Positions 34,579-46,133 of a stretch of 64,000 bases of DNA are shown piece after piece; the first letter of the stretch is position 1, and each line of letters begins with the position of its first letter. Below the pieces are notes generated by a model. The model saw nothing but the letters and a program-made list of their open reading frames with translations. It was not told the origin of the DNA and did no database searches. The DNA is taken from assembly GCF_000002865.3 (NCBI RefSeq), contig NW_001865041.1, positions 20,486 through 84,485 of the forward strand, given 5' to 3'. The position numbers and the translations under genes are program-made. The DNA is from Monosiga brevicollis MX1. Its lineage: Eukaryota; Opisthokonta; Choanoflagellata; Craspedida; Salpingoecidae.

Positions 34579-35022
34579 ATTTCCAGGTGGTATCTTCAAG
34601 TATGAGAATTGTAAAAATAAAATTCTAGATCAGATGTTGAAAAAAAAAAAAAAAACACCGTCTGTACGAGAGCTGGCGCCAGATGACAGGGCGTTGAGGT
34701 CATCATGATGCATGGTTGTTTTGATCGATTGAAAAGGCAAAGTAAAGAAAAAATGTTCGGGAGAATGGCAAATGGCGGAAGAAGCAAGCGTGTCTGTGCC
34801 TGCATGGGTCAAAAAAATAAAGGCCAATGCCGATTGACTTGGGTCGGACCAACTATTTACTGTACATCTGAGAGTTAAAAGGTCAGGAAGGCTGAGGGTG
34901 TATCTGATAATGAGGTAAATCCATGCATGTTTCATCGCATCACAACGGGACAACGGCAAGACACATCCACCACTCATCAATGAGCACCCGGATTGAGCTT
35001 GTGGAAGCTCCAGATGCGTCCT
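34579..35022. other. Convergent 3' spacer
   Basis: 444 bp between two convergent stop codons. It contains an A14 run at about 34640-34653 and an AATAAA-like AAAATAAAATT just after the RS gene stop (34613-34625), a plausible poly(A) signal for that gene. No gene seen. Confidence 0.55.
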
Positions 35023-36426
35023 TTAGCCGGAGGTTGTTCGCGGAGGAATTGTAATGGCGTGTGGCGAGCGGGAGCGGGAGGGAGCACCGCTGCTCGAGGC
35101 GGACAGCAAGCCCTGTTGGCGCCATCCACCACTACTATCTGGTCCACTAGGTGCAGATGCATTCTGATGGACCCCGCCCAAGCGAGCTCGAGCCGCTTGT
35201 GCCGCCTGAGCAGCACGGCCTCTATGCGGGGCCGACTGGGCACGACGACGAAAGTCTTCGCCGCGTGAGAGCGAGCTGGCTGCACTGCGAGCTGCAGCTG
35301 CCATGTTAGTGGGGTTGCTACGGCGGCGGCCCATGGGCTCGAGCGAGTGGCGTTGGTGGGCCTGCTCTGCCGAGGGGGAGACACTGGCGGCGGTGCTTCG
35401 GTGGCCACTCGGCTTGGGCGAGGGCGCGGGTGAACGCGAAGTTGCCTTCCAGAGAACCACGACTTTGTTAGCGTCCTCAACTTGCGCTTGGTGACGCAAG
35501 CCGAGGACCTCCGCCATCAGATGCACTTGGGTTTGGACCATGGTGGGCAAATCGCGATATTCACGACGTTGCTCGCGCGACGATTTGAAGAGTTTCAAGT
35601 CCTTGTAGAACTGCTCGCAGAGCGCATCCGGGGGACAGTAGACTTGCCCCGCGAGGCGATTGCCGCCGCGACGAAACTCGGCACGCAAGATACGGTCATC
35701 ACACATGACGGCGGAGAGGATGTGGCAAGCGCGGTCGGCCTCATTGACGTCAGCAAAAGTTAAAAAGGCTGTCTCAAGAGACCGCTCAGCGGCACTGGGC
35801 AAAAACTCAATGGTGACAGGCATGGGCAAGCCCGTGGATGACAGCATGGCCCGCACATCCTCGGCCGTTGTGTCCGCAGCTAGGCCCTTGAGGGCAATAC
35901 TGGGCACCGGAGGCGTATTCGGGTTGTAAACGCGCGGGTTTCGACCGGGTGTGACATCGGCACAGCGCTGGCAGCGCAAGAGTAGAGGGAACTCTGGGCT
36001 AGAGGAGGGGGGTACAGTGGAATCGGAGCCTTCAACAGATGAAGTTGCGGCAGAGGCAGGCTTGGCCGCATGCATGGCTTGGTCGGTCAAGCCGTTGAGG
36101 ACGTCACAATGCCGTTGCGCCGCAGTTGCATCCCGGGCGGTGAAAAAGCCAAACGACCAGGTCGGATCGAGTTGCACGTCGCAAAGTTCCTGCGATCCTA
36201 ATGTAGCTTCAAGATGAGCATGAGCAGCGGCATGTTGTCCTTGCCGCAAATTCATGACTAGGACGTGAGATGTGTCCGACTGATCAATTTGGCGTTGTTG
36301 ATGCCGAAGCCAGCGCTGGAAGCTGTCGGTTCGCGACCGCGAGCGTGCACGATGATGCGCCTCATTCTCCATGGACTTGCCTCCCATCCGACTCACCGGC
36401 AGGCTGGTCAAAACATCCCCTCCCAT
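35023..36426 (-). CDS. RNA-binding protein with RRM-like and R3H domains
   Basis: A single open frame of 467 aa from the ATG at 36426. The N-terminal part is polar with an Arg/Ser patch (HHRARSRSRTDSF) and LVMNLRQGQHAAAHAHLEA. A central RRM-like fold reads PSIALKGLAADTTAEDVRAM, then ETAFLTFADVNEADRACHIL. It is followed by CEQFYKDLKLF and an R3H-type segment YRDLPTMVQTQVHLMAEVLGL RH, with a hydrophobic strand NKVVVLW. The C-terminal ~150 residues are Ser/Pro/Arg/Ala-rich and probably disordered. R3H and RRM domains both bind single-stranded nucleic acid, so mRNA binding is inferred. The frame stays open upstream of the ATG to about 36732, so an upstream exon is possible. No orthologue is named. 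The gene appears intronless over its coding part, unusual for this window. Confidence 0.8.
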   Translation of the reverse strand: MGGDVLTSLPVSRMGGKSMENEAHHRARSRSRTDSFQRWLRHQQRQIDQSDTSHVLVMNLRQGQHAAAHAHLEATLGSQELCDVQLDPTWSFGFFTARDATAAQRHCDVLNGLTDQAMHAAKPASAATSSVEGSDSTVPPSSSPEFPLLLRCQRCADVTPGRNPRVYNPNTPPVPSIALKGLAADTTAEDVRAMLSSTGLPMPVTIEFLPSAAERSLETAFLTFADVNEADRACHILSAVMCDDRILRAEFRRGGNRLAGQVYCPPDALCEQFYKDLKLFKSSREQRREYRDLPTMVQTQVHLMAEVLGLRHQAQVEDANKVVVLWKATSRSPAPSPKPSGHRSTAASVSPSAEQAHQRHSLEPMGRRRSNPTNMAAAARSAASSLSRGEDFRRRAQSAPHRGRAAQAAQAARARLGGVHQNASAPSGPDSSGGWRQQGLLSASSSGAPSRSRSPHAITIPPRTTSG

Positions 36427-37388
<962 letters not shown>

Positions 37389-40300
37389 ATGACCGCCGAT
37401 GAGGACGGCACCTTGGATGAGGCGCTTGCCCTCCTCACCAATGCTCACCGCCCAGCCGTCCAGGTGCGGTACCAGATTGCCGAGCCGGAGCCCAGCGCCC
37501 TCCTCCATCCAAGTTTTGTTCCCACTCAACCCATGCCATGTCTTTGACCGTTTAGTTACAACTGCTTTTGGAAGATGAAAACCTTGACCTCGACTCAAGG
37601 TAGGGAGGGTCTCAGAAATGTGCCTGTGCTTTGCGTGTCCGGGCCTGCATGCGTCCAATCGCTGGGCTGTGTCCCAATTTTTCATGCTTCCTCGGCTGGT
37701 TAATGCTGACATCGTGCAGGGCCCTAGCGGTACGACAAACCCTTCCCCGTGCCGCAAGCGCCATCGAGAATGAGGCCGACGAGGCCGTGGTGCTCGAGGC
37801 CTGGCGCCGCTTGGCACAGGACAAAGGTCAGCACGCGCACGCGCTCGGTCAAGCATTTGCACACATAGTACTTGTCTCCGTCTTGCTCGCCCTGGTTGCT
37901 TTTGGCTCACGCTGCCTCGGCTCTTGATGTGCTTCGACAGCCGGCCTGATTCGCTTCCAGCTGTGGATGAACCTTGGCGCTTTGACCGATGTCCTGCCCA
38001 GTGATTCCCTGCTGAAGCTCCTTGAGCGCAATCGTGACCTTATTTTGGCAGCCGTGATCGATACCTCGGACAACACGACCAGAACCCAAGTTCACGCAGC
38101 TCTGACTAATCTCATGGAGCATCCAGACATTCCTCGACCCATCAAAACAAAACTACGTGTGTCGCCGCTCCCTGGCTCGCTTGACAAAGCTGCTTCCCCT
38201 TTGCAGTTGTCTCGCCCCACACTCTCATCGTGACCATTCGTGTCGTTCATGCACCTTGCACTCAACCCGACTTGGGACATGCGGCACAGTTATGGATGCC
38301 ATCGATGCGCTCTCGTCTCGGCAGATGTCAGATGAGATTCGACGTGAAGCATCAATCGTACGCTTGTGGTGTCTCAAAGCTGGCCCACCCGCTGCTGACT
38401 CATGTTCTCCTAGCCAGCCGCTCATACCCTTTGCACACTTGATCGTTTCATGCAGATACTGGCCAATACTGCTGGGTTCATCGCCGAAACCCCGGCAAGT
38501 GCAGCTCGTGCTATTGAGCTGATTACGGATTACGCCACCACACCTTACTTTCGCGTTCGCGGCTGTTGCCCCTCTTGCATCGCCTGCTTTGCTGCCGTAA
38601 GTATGCCTCTTCCAAGCCCCGCCCCGGTCAAGAAGCTTGCGCTTGCCCCGGCTATCCACACAAACTCATTGCTCACGCCTGGGCAAAACCAGGTGCTACC
38701 ATCGGACCAATTTGAGAGTACGCTTCTTCCAGTCTTTGAACAGCTTATTAGCGACAACATCTGGGGAGTGCAAAAGGTGATATTCATTGACAGACTGCTC
38801 GTGCGCTGTCTTCGCTTTATGCACTGGACAACGACGCAAGCCAAACCTGTTCCTTGCTCACATTACACTGCCCCGGTTTTTTTTTGTCTCACCGCCCCTT
38901 TTGCACACGCAGGCGTGTGCCGATGCGCTGGGCATGCTGGCTCAACATGTGCGCCCCGAAGTGCGCCGTACAACCATCACACAGATGCTCTGTACGCTCG
39001 CCTCCGACAACAACCGCTTCGTACGGTTGGCGGCCTATTGCGCCGTGGGCTCCGTGATGGCAGCCTTTGTGCCTCCTCCACCAGAAGGCGAATTTTTCAT
39101 TGTGGATGAGGAACAAGCCGAATATTTGCGGGCCATGCGGGAGGCCATGGACAATGGGAGCGGGGGTGAGGATACGCCCGCAGCATCCTCAACTGCCACT
39201 ACAGCTGGCGAAGATGAGACAGACCAGCGCCTGGTGCGCGAGTTCGGTTCGGTTGAGTATTGGCGCAGCCCCATCCCAGAGGTGGACATTCCCGAGCTCA
39301 ACGACCTTTTAGGGAGCATGTCCGTTTCGTCTTTAAGCAGTAGTCAAGCGCCACGGCAGGATGCTGATACCAAGACGACTGCGCCTGTGGGCACACAGGA
39401 TGGTCAAGTCGGAGGAGAGAATGTCTTCCGGAATGATAATTCCGGGGACAGTGAGACCGGTGTCTTGGACGAGATCGCCGGTTCGCAGGCGACAACCGAC
39501 CAAGATTCGGTGCCCGGGACCCCATCTGAGTCGCCAGCTCCACTGATGCAGGCTCCCTCCATCGTACACACGGGTGTTCTCAGTCTCCCCATGTATGCAA
39601 CCTTACCTTGCGTCGTACGCAGCTCCATTAACACGGACGAGGTATGCTGCATTCCACCAAAAGTACCTTTTTGAGTCCTGGCCAACTCGACACATGGCAA
39701 TTGTTTGTGCAATGTTTTATTCATGACCACTATCCTCTTTAGGTGCCAGATGAACTCGTTCAGCTGTTTTTGGACATGACCGAGCCTGATGCCGTGGAGA
39801 AGATTGACGATGACATTACTCGGCAGTGTGCCTATTTGTGCGTGACGCAGACGTGAGGCAGGAGCAGGGCAGGGTGCGAAACAATTGGGGTAGCAGGGCA
39901 CTTTTGGAAACGGGCGGCATCTTCCGACGACCTGGCTCAGTCGTCTTGACATGGGGATTTCATGTAGTCACGGCACCACTAATCTTTTGAAACTGTGCTA
40001 ACCCTTTTAGCTTTCCTGGCGTGGTGTGGGCCGTGGGGGCTCGTGGTTGGCCGAAGCTACGAGCTGCCTACCAAAAACTTGCCACTGATGATGATGTGCG
40101 TGCCCCTTGGGGGCTCGGTTGGCTGGTCGTATGGTATCGCCTTGAGTCTCACATGTCTGCGTCATGCTTTCTTGCCATGTCCTGATCTACCTCGCTAGTG
40201 GAAGACGCGCGCCAACATGGCAGCATCCATTCATAAGATTGCACAAATAATCGGACCCGAACTGACGCAGGCTGATCTTCTGCACTGTTTCGACGCTTTT

Positions 40301-42020
40301 TGGAAAGATTGGGATGAAGTTCGCGCCAGCCTGCTTTTACATATGGCCGAGTTTCTGGCCCTCATCCCGTTGACGGCTCGGCACGTCTACTTGCCGTTGC
40401 TCTTCAGCTTTAAAGATGTACGGACGGCCTACTTGCATCACTTGCAACCCATCATGATGAACCACAGGGTGATACTCATTCTTTTATGTTTTTTGTTTTG
40501 TTTTTTTTCCTTTGCTTGCATACACTACCTTGTGCATACGCTACCTTGTGAATGCAGACCGAAGAAAGTACTTTTTGGCGCTTCCGCCAGTCTTTGGCGG
40601 CACAAATTGCTCAACTGTACGTGTGGCCAACGTCTACTCACACCATGCTTTAAAGTGTGCTCATTGCTGTTGTCCGTCATTGCCGGCAATAGATGCTACA
40701 TTGTTCAAGAGGAGGAAGTTTATTCAGTCTTGTGCAACATTGCACTCGAACTGTGTGTCGATCCATTTGCCAGCACCCGTCAGACAGCCTATGAAGCGGT
40801 AAGCTCACTTGACGTTCTGCGCTCATCACACGTCTTGTCATCCTGCGAATTCTGGTATGCCGTGCATTTTACGCGTGTGTTCAATTTCCATCCGTGCTCT
40901 CGGTCGCAATTAGGTGGGTAGCCTGGCACGTCGTCTGGCCAACGCCCCAGCTTTGCAGAAGCAATTCCTCTTGACTTTGGCCAGTCGTTTCACGCCAGAG
41001 GAGGACAGTGGGGCAGAGGATACACTCAGGCATGTCCCAATGATGCGCCCGGTGCGCCCACACAAACGATTGTCCATTTCTTCCCAACCCGAACCTTCAA
41101 ATAACCCAACATGGAACCCAATGCTGTCCCTTCTCAAACTCTGAACAGGTTTACGGGCATCGTGGCTGCTGTCTTGCGTGCTTGCTCCTTGGATGAAGTG
41201 CCATCACAGCTACATGAAGTCTTCCTGCGGTGTGCTGTAAGTTGTACGCTGAGCGAATCAAAGGGCGCATTCAATTGTCATGTTTCAAGCCTGTGCATCC
41301 GTTGGTGCTACTCTGCATCGTACCCATATGTTGCACCCATTTGGCTCGCACCAAGCGCTTGAATCTCATGAACTTGGATGGCACGGGGTCATAGACGTCA
41401 GACACGGTTAACGTGCGCCTTGTTGTTGCCGGCGCATTGCGGCATATTCAGCAGGCCGGTGCACTAGTCTCTAGTGATCCCGGTCTGAGTGCGCGCTATG
41501 AGGAACGATGGCGTGGTCTCTGTATGGACGTCGACGTCGATGTGGTCTATGCAGCCTCCGGTATGCCCAACACGTTCTCGGGGGGGGGGGGGTGTTTGTT
41601 TTTGTTTTTTGGGCGTCACACAAACTTTTTCAAAAAGGTTCTTTGATGCTTTCTTCTTTGTTGTTTTTCTTTTCTTTTTTATTTCTCTCTCTCTTTCCAT
41701 GGCATTCATCGGTACTGAGCATGACTTGGAAACATGAGCAAGGACTGAGAATGGCTATCGCACGCTCTCATGGCCTGACAATTGTGATGGGTGGAACGCT
41801 CTTTTTTCCTGCTGTTTGCCTTCGCCTTGCTCTCGCAGGTGAATACCCCATGCAGCTCGACTTGCGCACCAGCCGTGCGCCAGGAGGAATCGATCGCGTG
41901 ACGCATGTGGTGGTTCTACCGCAGGACGAAGATGGCTGGTCCAGCACGTCACTTGAAAGCCCGTCTCAGGGAAGTTTGGACATGGACTTGTCAGACTTGT
42001 CAGCTGAGTTTAGTGTGTGA
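37389..42020 (+). CDS. PPP4R1: PP4 regulatory subunit 1 (HEAT-repeat phosphatase subunit)
   Basis: Seventeen exons: 37389-37463, 37556-37599, 37720-37826, 37941-38156, 38290-38357, 38456-38596, 38693-38776, 38913-39641, 39743-39837, 40011-40095, 40199-40468, 40558-40620, 40712-40798, 40914-41029, 41149-41236, 41395-41560 and 41839-42020. They sum to 2,616 nt, 871 aa. HEAT-repeat segments match PPP4R1: LLPVFEQLISDNIWGVQKACADAL, CAYFFPGVVWAVGARGW followed by WKTRANMAASIHKI, FDAFWKDWDEVRASLLLHM, and DTVNVRLVVAGALRHI. In the middle, a 729-nt exon carries an acidic, Ser/Thr-rich insert, as in vertebrate PPP4R1. The protein is a scaffold for protein phosphatase 4 in cytosol and nucleus. The intron after 41029 needs a GC donor (CAG-GCATGT) to stay in frame. 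The acceptor at 40712 is approximate. Confidence 0.93.
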
Positions 42021-42503
42021 CGACCAAGAGGCGGAAAAAAAAACCAAGCTTCAAGCTACTGGTCTCTGCTGGCAGGATTCTGCTGATCCAGTGCAATGCC
42101 AAACTGAGTCGTTGGTGTTGTAAGAGTTTACAGTAAATTCAGTTTAACCTCCAACTGTTATCTCCAAATACGTCTTGGATTTGGCGCGCGGCGTCCCGAC
42201 AAGACAGTTTGAATGAGCACAGCTTGGAGAAGACGGTAAAGAAGAATGAGAAAATGGCACAACACAGGAAGGCAAGTAGGAACATGGCAAGCAAGTGAAC
42301 AAGAAAGCTTTGACCGCGGAATCAAAGCCGGGTAGAAGACTACAAAATGAGTCAAAACATCCTCTGGTGGATCCAGAGAGAGCTGGAACCCGAACTTGCT
42401 GGCTAGCAGGCATTGGTTTTATTAAAAAGAATACTCCGAGACCTGGCGTTTGGGCACCAGGATGGGAGAAGAAGGAAGGCGGTACTCTGAAGCCATTTTG
42501 ACC
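42021..42503. other. Convergent 3' spacer
   Basis: 483 bp between the PPP4R1 and PTB-adaptor stop codons. No gene, RNA or repeat recognised; it should contain both 3' UTRs. Confidence 0.6.
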
Positions 42504-43564
42504 CTACAATGCCACGCCTTGATTGCCGTCGGCCATGGCGTCCATCTGCTCAAAGTCCAATTCAGCATAAGAAGTGGTGGCTTTTCCCTTGCCGGCACCG
42601 TTCCTGGAGTGTGCATCAAGGCAGTATTAGCACATGACAAAGGCAGAGGAAGCAGGGATGACGAATGAGCATTGTGCTTACCCTTTGGCGATCTTGAAAG
42701 CTGCTTTCGAGGAGAGATCAAGCTGTGCGTAAGCCAATTTCTTGGGTTCGCCGCTGCCAGCAGTGCCCACGCCCTTGTATGGATTCTAAAGAGGCGTTGG
42801 AAGGCGGATACCAGATGAACAAGTGGGATGATGGCATGTCGGATTGAGTCTTGGGGCAAAGGGTGATGCTGGTTCGAACCTCGGCTGGTGCTGCGGCAGC
42901 TGTAGTATGAGTTTGATCTGGGATGGGTGTTTGTTTGACCTTGTTCACATAGAAATCAACCATGCTAAAGAGCTCTTTGGCTTTTGGGGTGCTAACGGCC
43001 CAGATGCCCGGTCCGTCTGTGCAGCGACGACCAGCTTCAAAAGAGAAATACTTTTTATCGTAGCCAAAGCGCCGCAGATAGCGCAGCTCCCAGACGGCCT
43101 TGTCCGAGTGGCCTAGACCAGAGCAACCGTTCCGCCGACGCAGCATGGTGAGCGGTGCTGAACACCACTTCGGGCAAGCCCTGGTGGAGCAGAGGAAGGC
43201 AGGCTGGGTCGCGTCACAGAAACAAACCAACCGTGCTGTTGCAGCATCATGGCGTCTGTCGTGACAGTCATGGTTCCTTTGGCTTGGGGCTTTACGCGCG
43301 GTGCAAATAGCAAATGAGGACCAGTACCAGATGGATGCGGCAAATTTTATCATGCTGGCCAGATGGCCGGCCAAAGTGTAAGCAATGGAAGAGTACCTCT
43401 TCTTTCTCATCCAGGATTGTGACGGGAAAGAGACGTTCGGGGGGCTATGTGAATACGGCAGGCACATGGATATGATCTGAGCACCAGCGTGCCATGATAA
43501 TCAACGCGAGTGCAAGCGCTTGGTAGGCACGTACAAACGATTGTTTGCTACCCGTGCACCCCAT
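42504..43564 (-). CDS. Myristoylated IRS-type PTB adaptor with two ITIM-like tyrosine motifs
   Basis: Six exons: 43564-43535, 43444-43397, 43289-43232, 43112-42880, 42785-42682 and 42603-42504, giving 190 aa exactly in frame. The N-terminus MGCTGSKQ fits an N-myristoylation signal (Gly2, Ser6) with Cys3 available for palmitoylation. Residues ~12-100 form an IRS-type PTB domain: LFPVTILDEKEE, GTMTVTTDAMML, VWELRYLRRFGYDKKYFSFE, AGRRCTDGPGIW. This is very close to the FRS2 and DOK family, including the arginines that bind phosphotyrosine ligands. The tail has ENPYKG, LAYAQLDL and TSYAELDF. The last two fit or nearly fit the ITIM/ITSM pattern and are 28 residues apart. I infer a membrane-anchored docking protein that becomes tyrosine-phosphorylated and recruits SH2 proteins. 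It is much shorter than FRS2 or DOK. Confidence 0.9.
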
Positions 43565-44038
43565 GATGCCGAGTGTCTGTGCGAGGACCAAGTGTTGATT
43601 GTCAGAGCACAAGCTTCCCCTATATTCCAGTCAAGAGCCCTACATCGAGCGATAAACGTGTGAGACAGACACCAAGGCAAAGGAAAGGCCGGGGCTTTGA
43701 TCGCCGTGGCTGTCTTGAACACGAGTTGCTGGAACGAAACGATCCGATCATTCTGATCGCACCTCGCACGGCAGGGCGCAGACGGAATACCAACTCGAAC
43801 CCCGGCGCGCAATCGACAACACTCTGCTCCGAATCCAGGAAACCCCCCCCCCCCAAAAAAAAAAAGTAAAAAAGTTCAGACCCCCAGAGCAAAAAAGAGA
43901 GAACCGGCACAGCAGAGGCAAGCGAAGCAGCGCACAGCAGATGCCAAGCGGAGCAGAGCGCGAAGCAGCAGAGGCCTCAGGAGCGCTTCAAGGGCAGGAG
44001 CGCACAGAGAGAGAGTGTGTGTGTGTGTGTGTGAATAT

Positions 44039-44106
<68 letters not shown>

Positions 44107-44471
44107 GAGATGACAACAACAACAACAGTAGCAACAACAGTCAAAAAAAAAGGGGGCGGAAACAAAAGGCACCATCCCCATTACAACATCACATATCAAG
44201 CGCGCACATGTTATCCTGCCCTTTCTTCCTTGAAAAGGGCTAAAGCTGAATGACGGTTGGTAGCATCCCCGTTTTATCTGACATTTAAATACACACACAC
44301 ACACACACACACACAGAACGAGTTGAGGCGTTCTTGTTCTCTTTTTCTCTCTTTTTCACTCAATTTTTGCCAAGTTCGCAAAAAAAAGTTTCGACGCAGC
44401 GCGCGCTTGGCCCGTGAACTGTCGAGGCGAGTCGACGTACTTTTGGGCTGTGGTGTGCAAATTCGTGCAAC
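43565..44471. promoter_or_regulatory. Divergent region with (GA)n and (CA)n, PTB adaptor / Rab gene
   Basis: 907 bp between divergent starts. It contains a short GT run at 44017-44032, a (GA)n tract of about 60 bp at 44043-44102, and a (CA)n tract at about 44290-44315. No gene is supported here. Both promoters lie within. Confidence 0.65.
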
Positions 44472-45569
44472 ATGGCCTTTCAGAATGTCAAGCTGTGCTT
44501 GCTGGGGGATGCTGGTACGTGTCCGATACTCGGGAGCTTGCTGGCGGCTTGAGCGTCGGCCCTGGCTCGGCCTCTTTCCTTGTCTCATCGCGTCATTCAT
44601 TTGCAGGGTGCGGCAAGTCATCCCTGGCCCAGCTTTACGTTTATGGAAGCTGCCCGCCTCGTCTCGAGCCCACGATTGGGTGCGTTGCATGGCCCCCAAT
44701 AGTCGACCAAACCAAACCCCACACCACTCGGGCAAGGCATTGCGAGCCCAGGACTCGAACACAGCTCACCACCTCCTGCTCTGCCCGCGCTGGTGCAGCG
44801 CATCCTTTCTCACCAAAATGATAACGTTGGACAACCGCGAGCTGAAACTTTCCATTTGGGACACAGCTGGACAGGAAAAGGTGACCACCACCTCCCCCCA
44901 CCCCCCGCGCGTTGGGCAGAGGACGAGGACAGCAGTCATATCTTGGTGTGGCTCACCGCCCTTTCCAAATATTCATCCCCCATTCATCTGCCCTTAGTAT
45001 CGTGGCCTGGCCCCCATGTATTATCGTGATGCGGAGGCGGCCGTCATCGTCTACGATATTACCAAGGCCTCAACCTTTCAAAATGTGCGCTCCTGGGTCA
45101 GCGAGCTGACTGCCATCAACCCGGGACAGCGCCTAGCTCTAGCCATTGCCGGCAACAAAGCAGGTACGCTTTGGCCAGCTTTGGCTTCGGTGCCGCGTAT
45201 CTTTCGCGGCTGCTCATGCCTTGATTGTATGGCCGGCCTGCCAGACCTGGACGAGCAGCGCCAGGTCGCCTACCAAGATGCCAGCAAATATGCCGAGTCG
45301 GTTGGCGCCATCTTCTTCGAGACGAGTGCGATTCAAGGCATCAACGTTCACGAACTCTTCGACCAGCTGGGTGCGTCATGGTGCAAGACCTAGGGACAAC
45401 CTGGCCGCGCTCACAGTGTTGAACCCAGTGGACATCTCACCGCATGTTTGGGCCAACTCGTGCAGCCAAACGGATCACGCCTTCGCGCAAAAGCGAGACC
45501 CAGACCAACTCGATCCAGCTCGGCTCGGACATGCCAAGTTCAGCCTCGGCAAAGCGCGGGTGCTGCTAA
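44472..45569 (+). CDS. Rab GTPase of the Rab5/Rab22/Rab31 clade
   Basis: Six exons: 44472-44514, 44607-44679, 44799-44880, 44998-45163, 45245-45370 and 45466-45569, giving 197 aa in frame. G motifs are intact: P-loop GDAGCGKSS, effector PTIGASFLTK, switch II WDTAGQEKYRGLAPMYYR, GNKADL, and ETSA. The order GASF-L/M-TK, LAPMYYR and AIAGNKADL places it with Rab22/31 and Rab5, which act on early endosomes and trans-Golgi traffic. The hypervariable tail ends in KRGCC, a double-cysteine geranylgeranylation site. This was found only by choosing the acceptor at 45465, which supports that exon. The residue after GQE is Lys, where most Rabs have Arg or Lys. Which single orthologue it represents cannot be decided by eye. 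Confidence 0.93.
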
Positions 45570-45835
45570 AAGATGGGCACACGACACGCGCCTCGGCCCG
45601 CACTCCCGCTCCATCCCCCGCCATGTATCATAGCATAAGTGAATCAATTTTTTTTCTCCTATTTTACATGTTACAGTTAGTCGCACCGCCGCCGCCGCCA
45701 GGTTGCTTTTTGCTCCTTGGATTGGTTTATGATGCACACGCAACCTTCACGACAGACAAAGTCTTCCAATTCATTCAAAATAAAAGAGTACTTTTTTTAA
45801 AAATCCAAAATTTTGTGTTTTCGCATGTTGTGGAG

Positions 45836-45945
<110 letters not shown>

Positions 45946-46133
45946 TGGTGCGGCGCCAAATTTCAAATCTGAGGTGCAAACAGCCCATGCCGTGCGTGCT
46001 TTGTTGATTCGAGGTCTCGCCGCTACGACCGTTGCAACAACAGACAACCAGCGCTTCTCAAAGCGTTCCGACCGCGAGAACAGCTTCTTCCTTTTAAAAG
46101 GTCAACGATCACACACGTACACACCCCGTCGTC

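Noticed and set aside
44690-44800. T-arm-like string (GTGTTCGAGTCC) on the minus strand
   Set aside because: No A box or cloverleaf upstream; it lies in an intron of the Rab gene.
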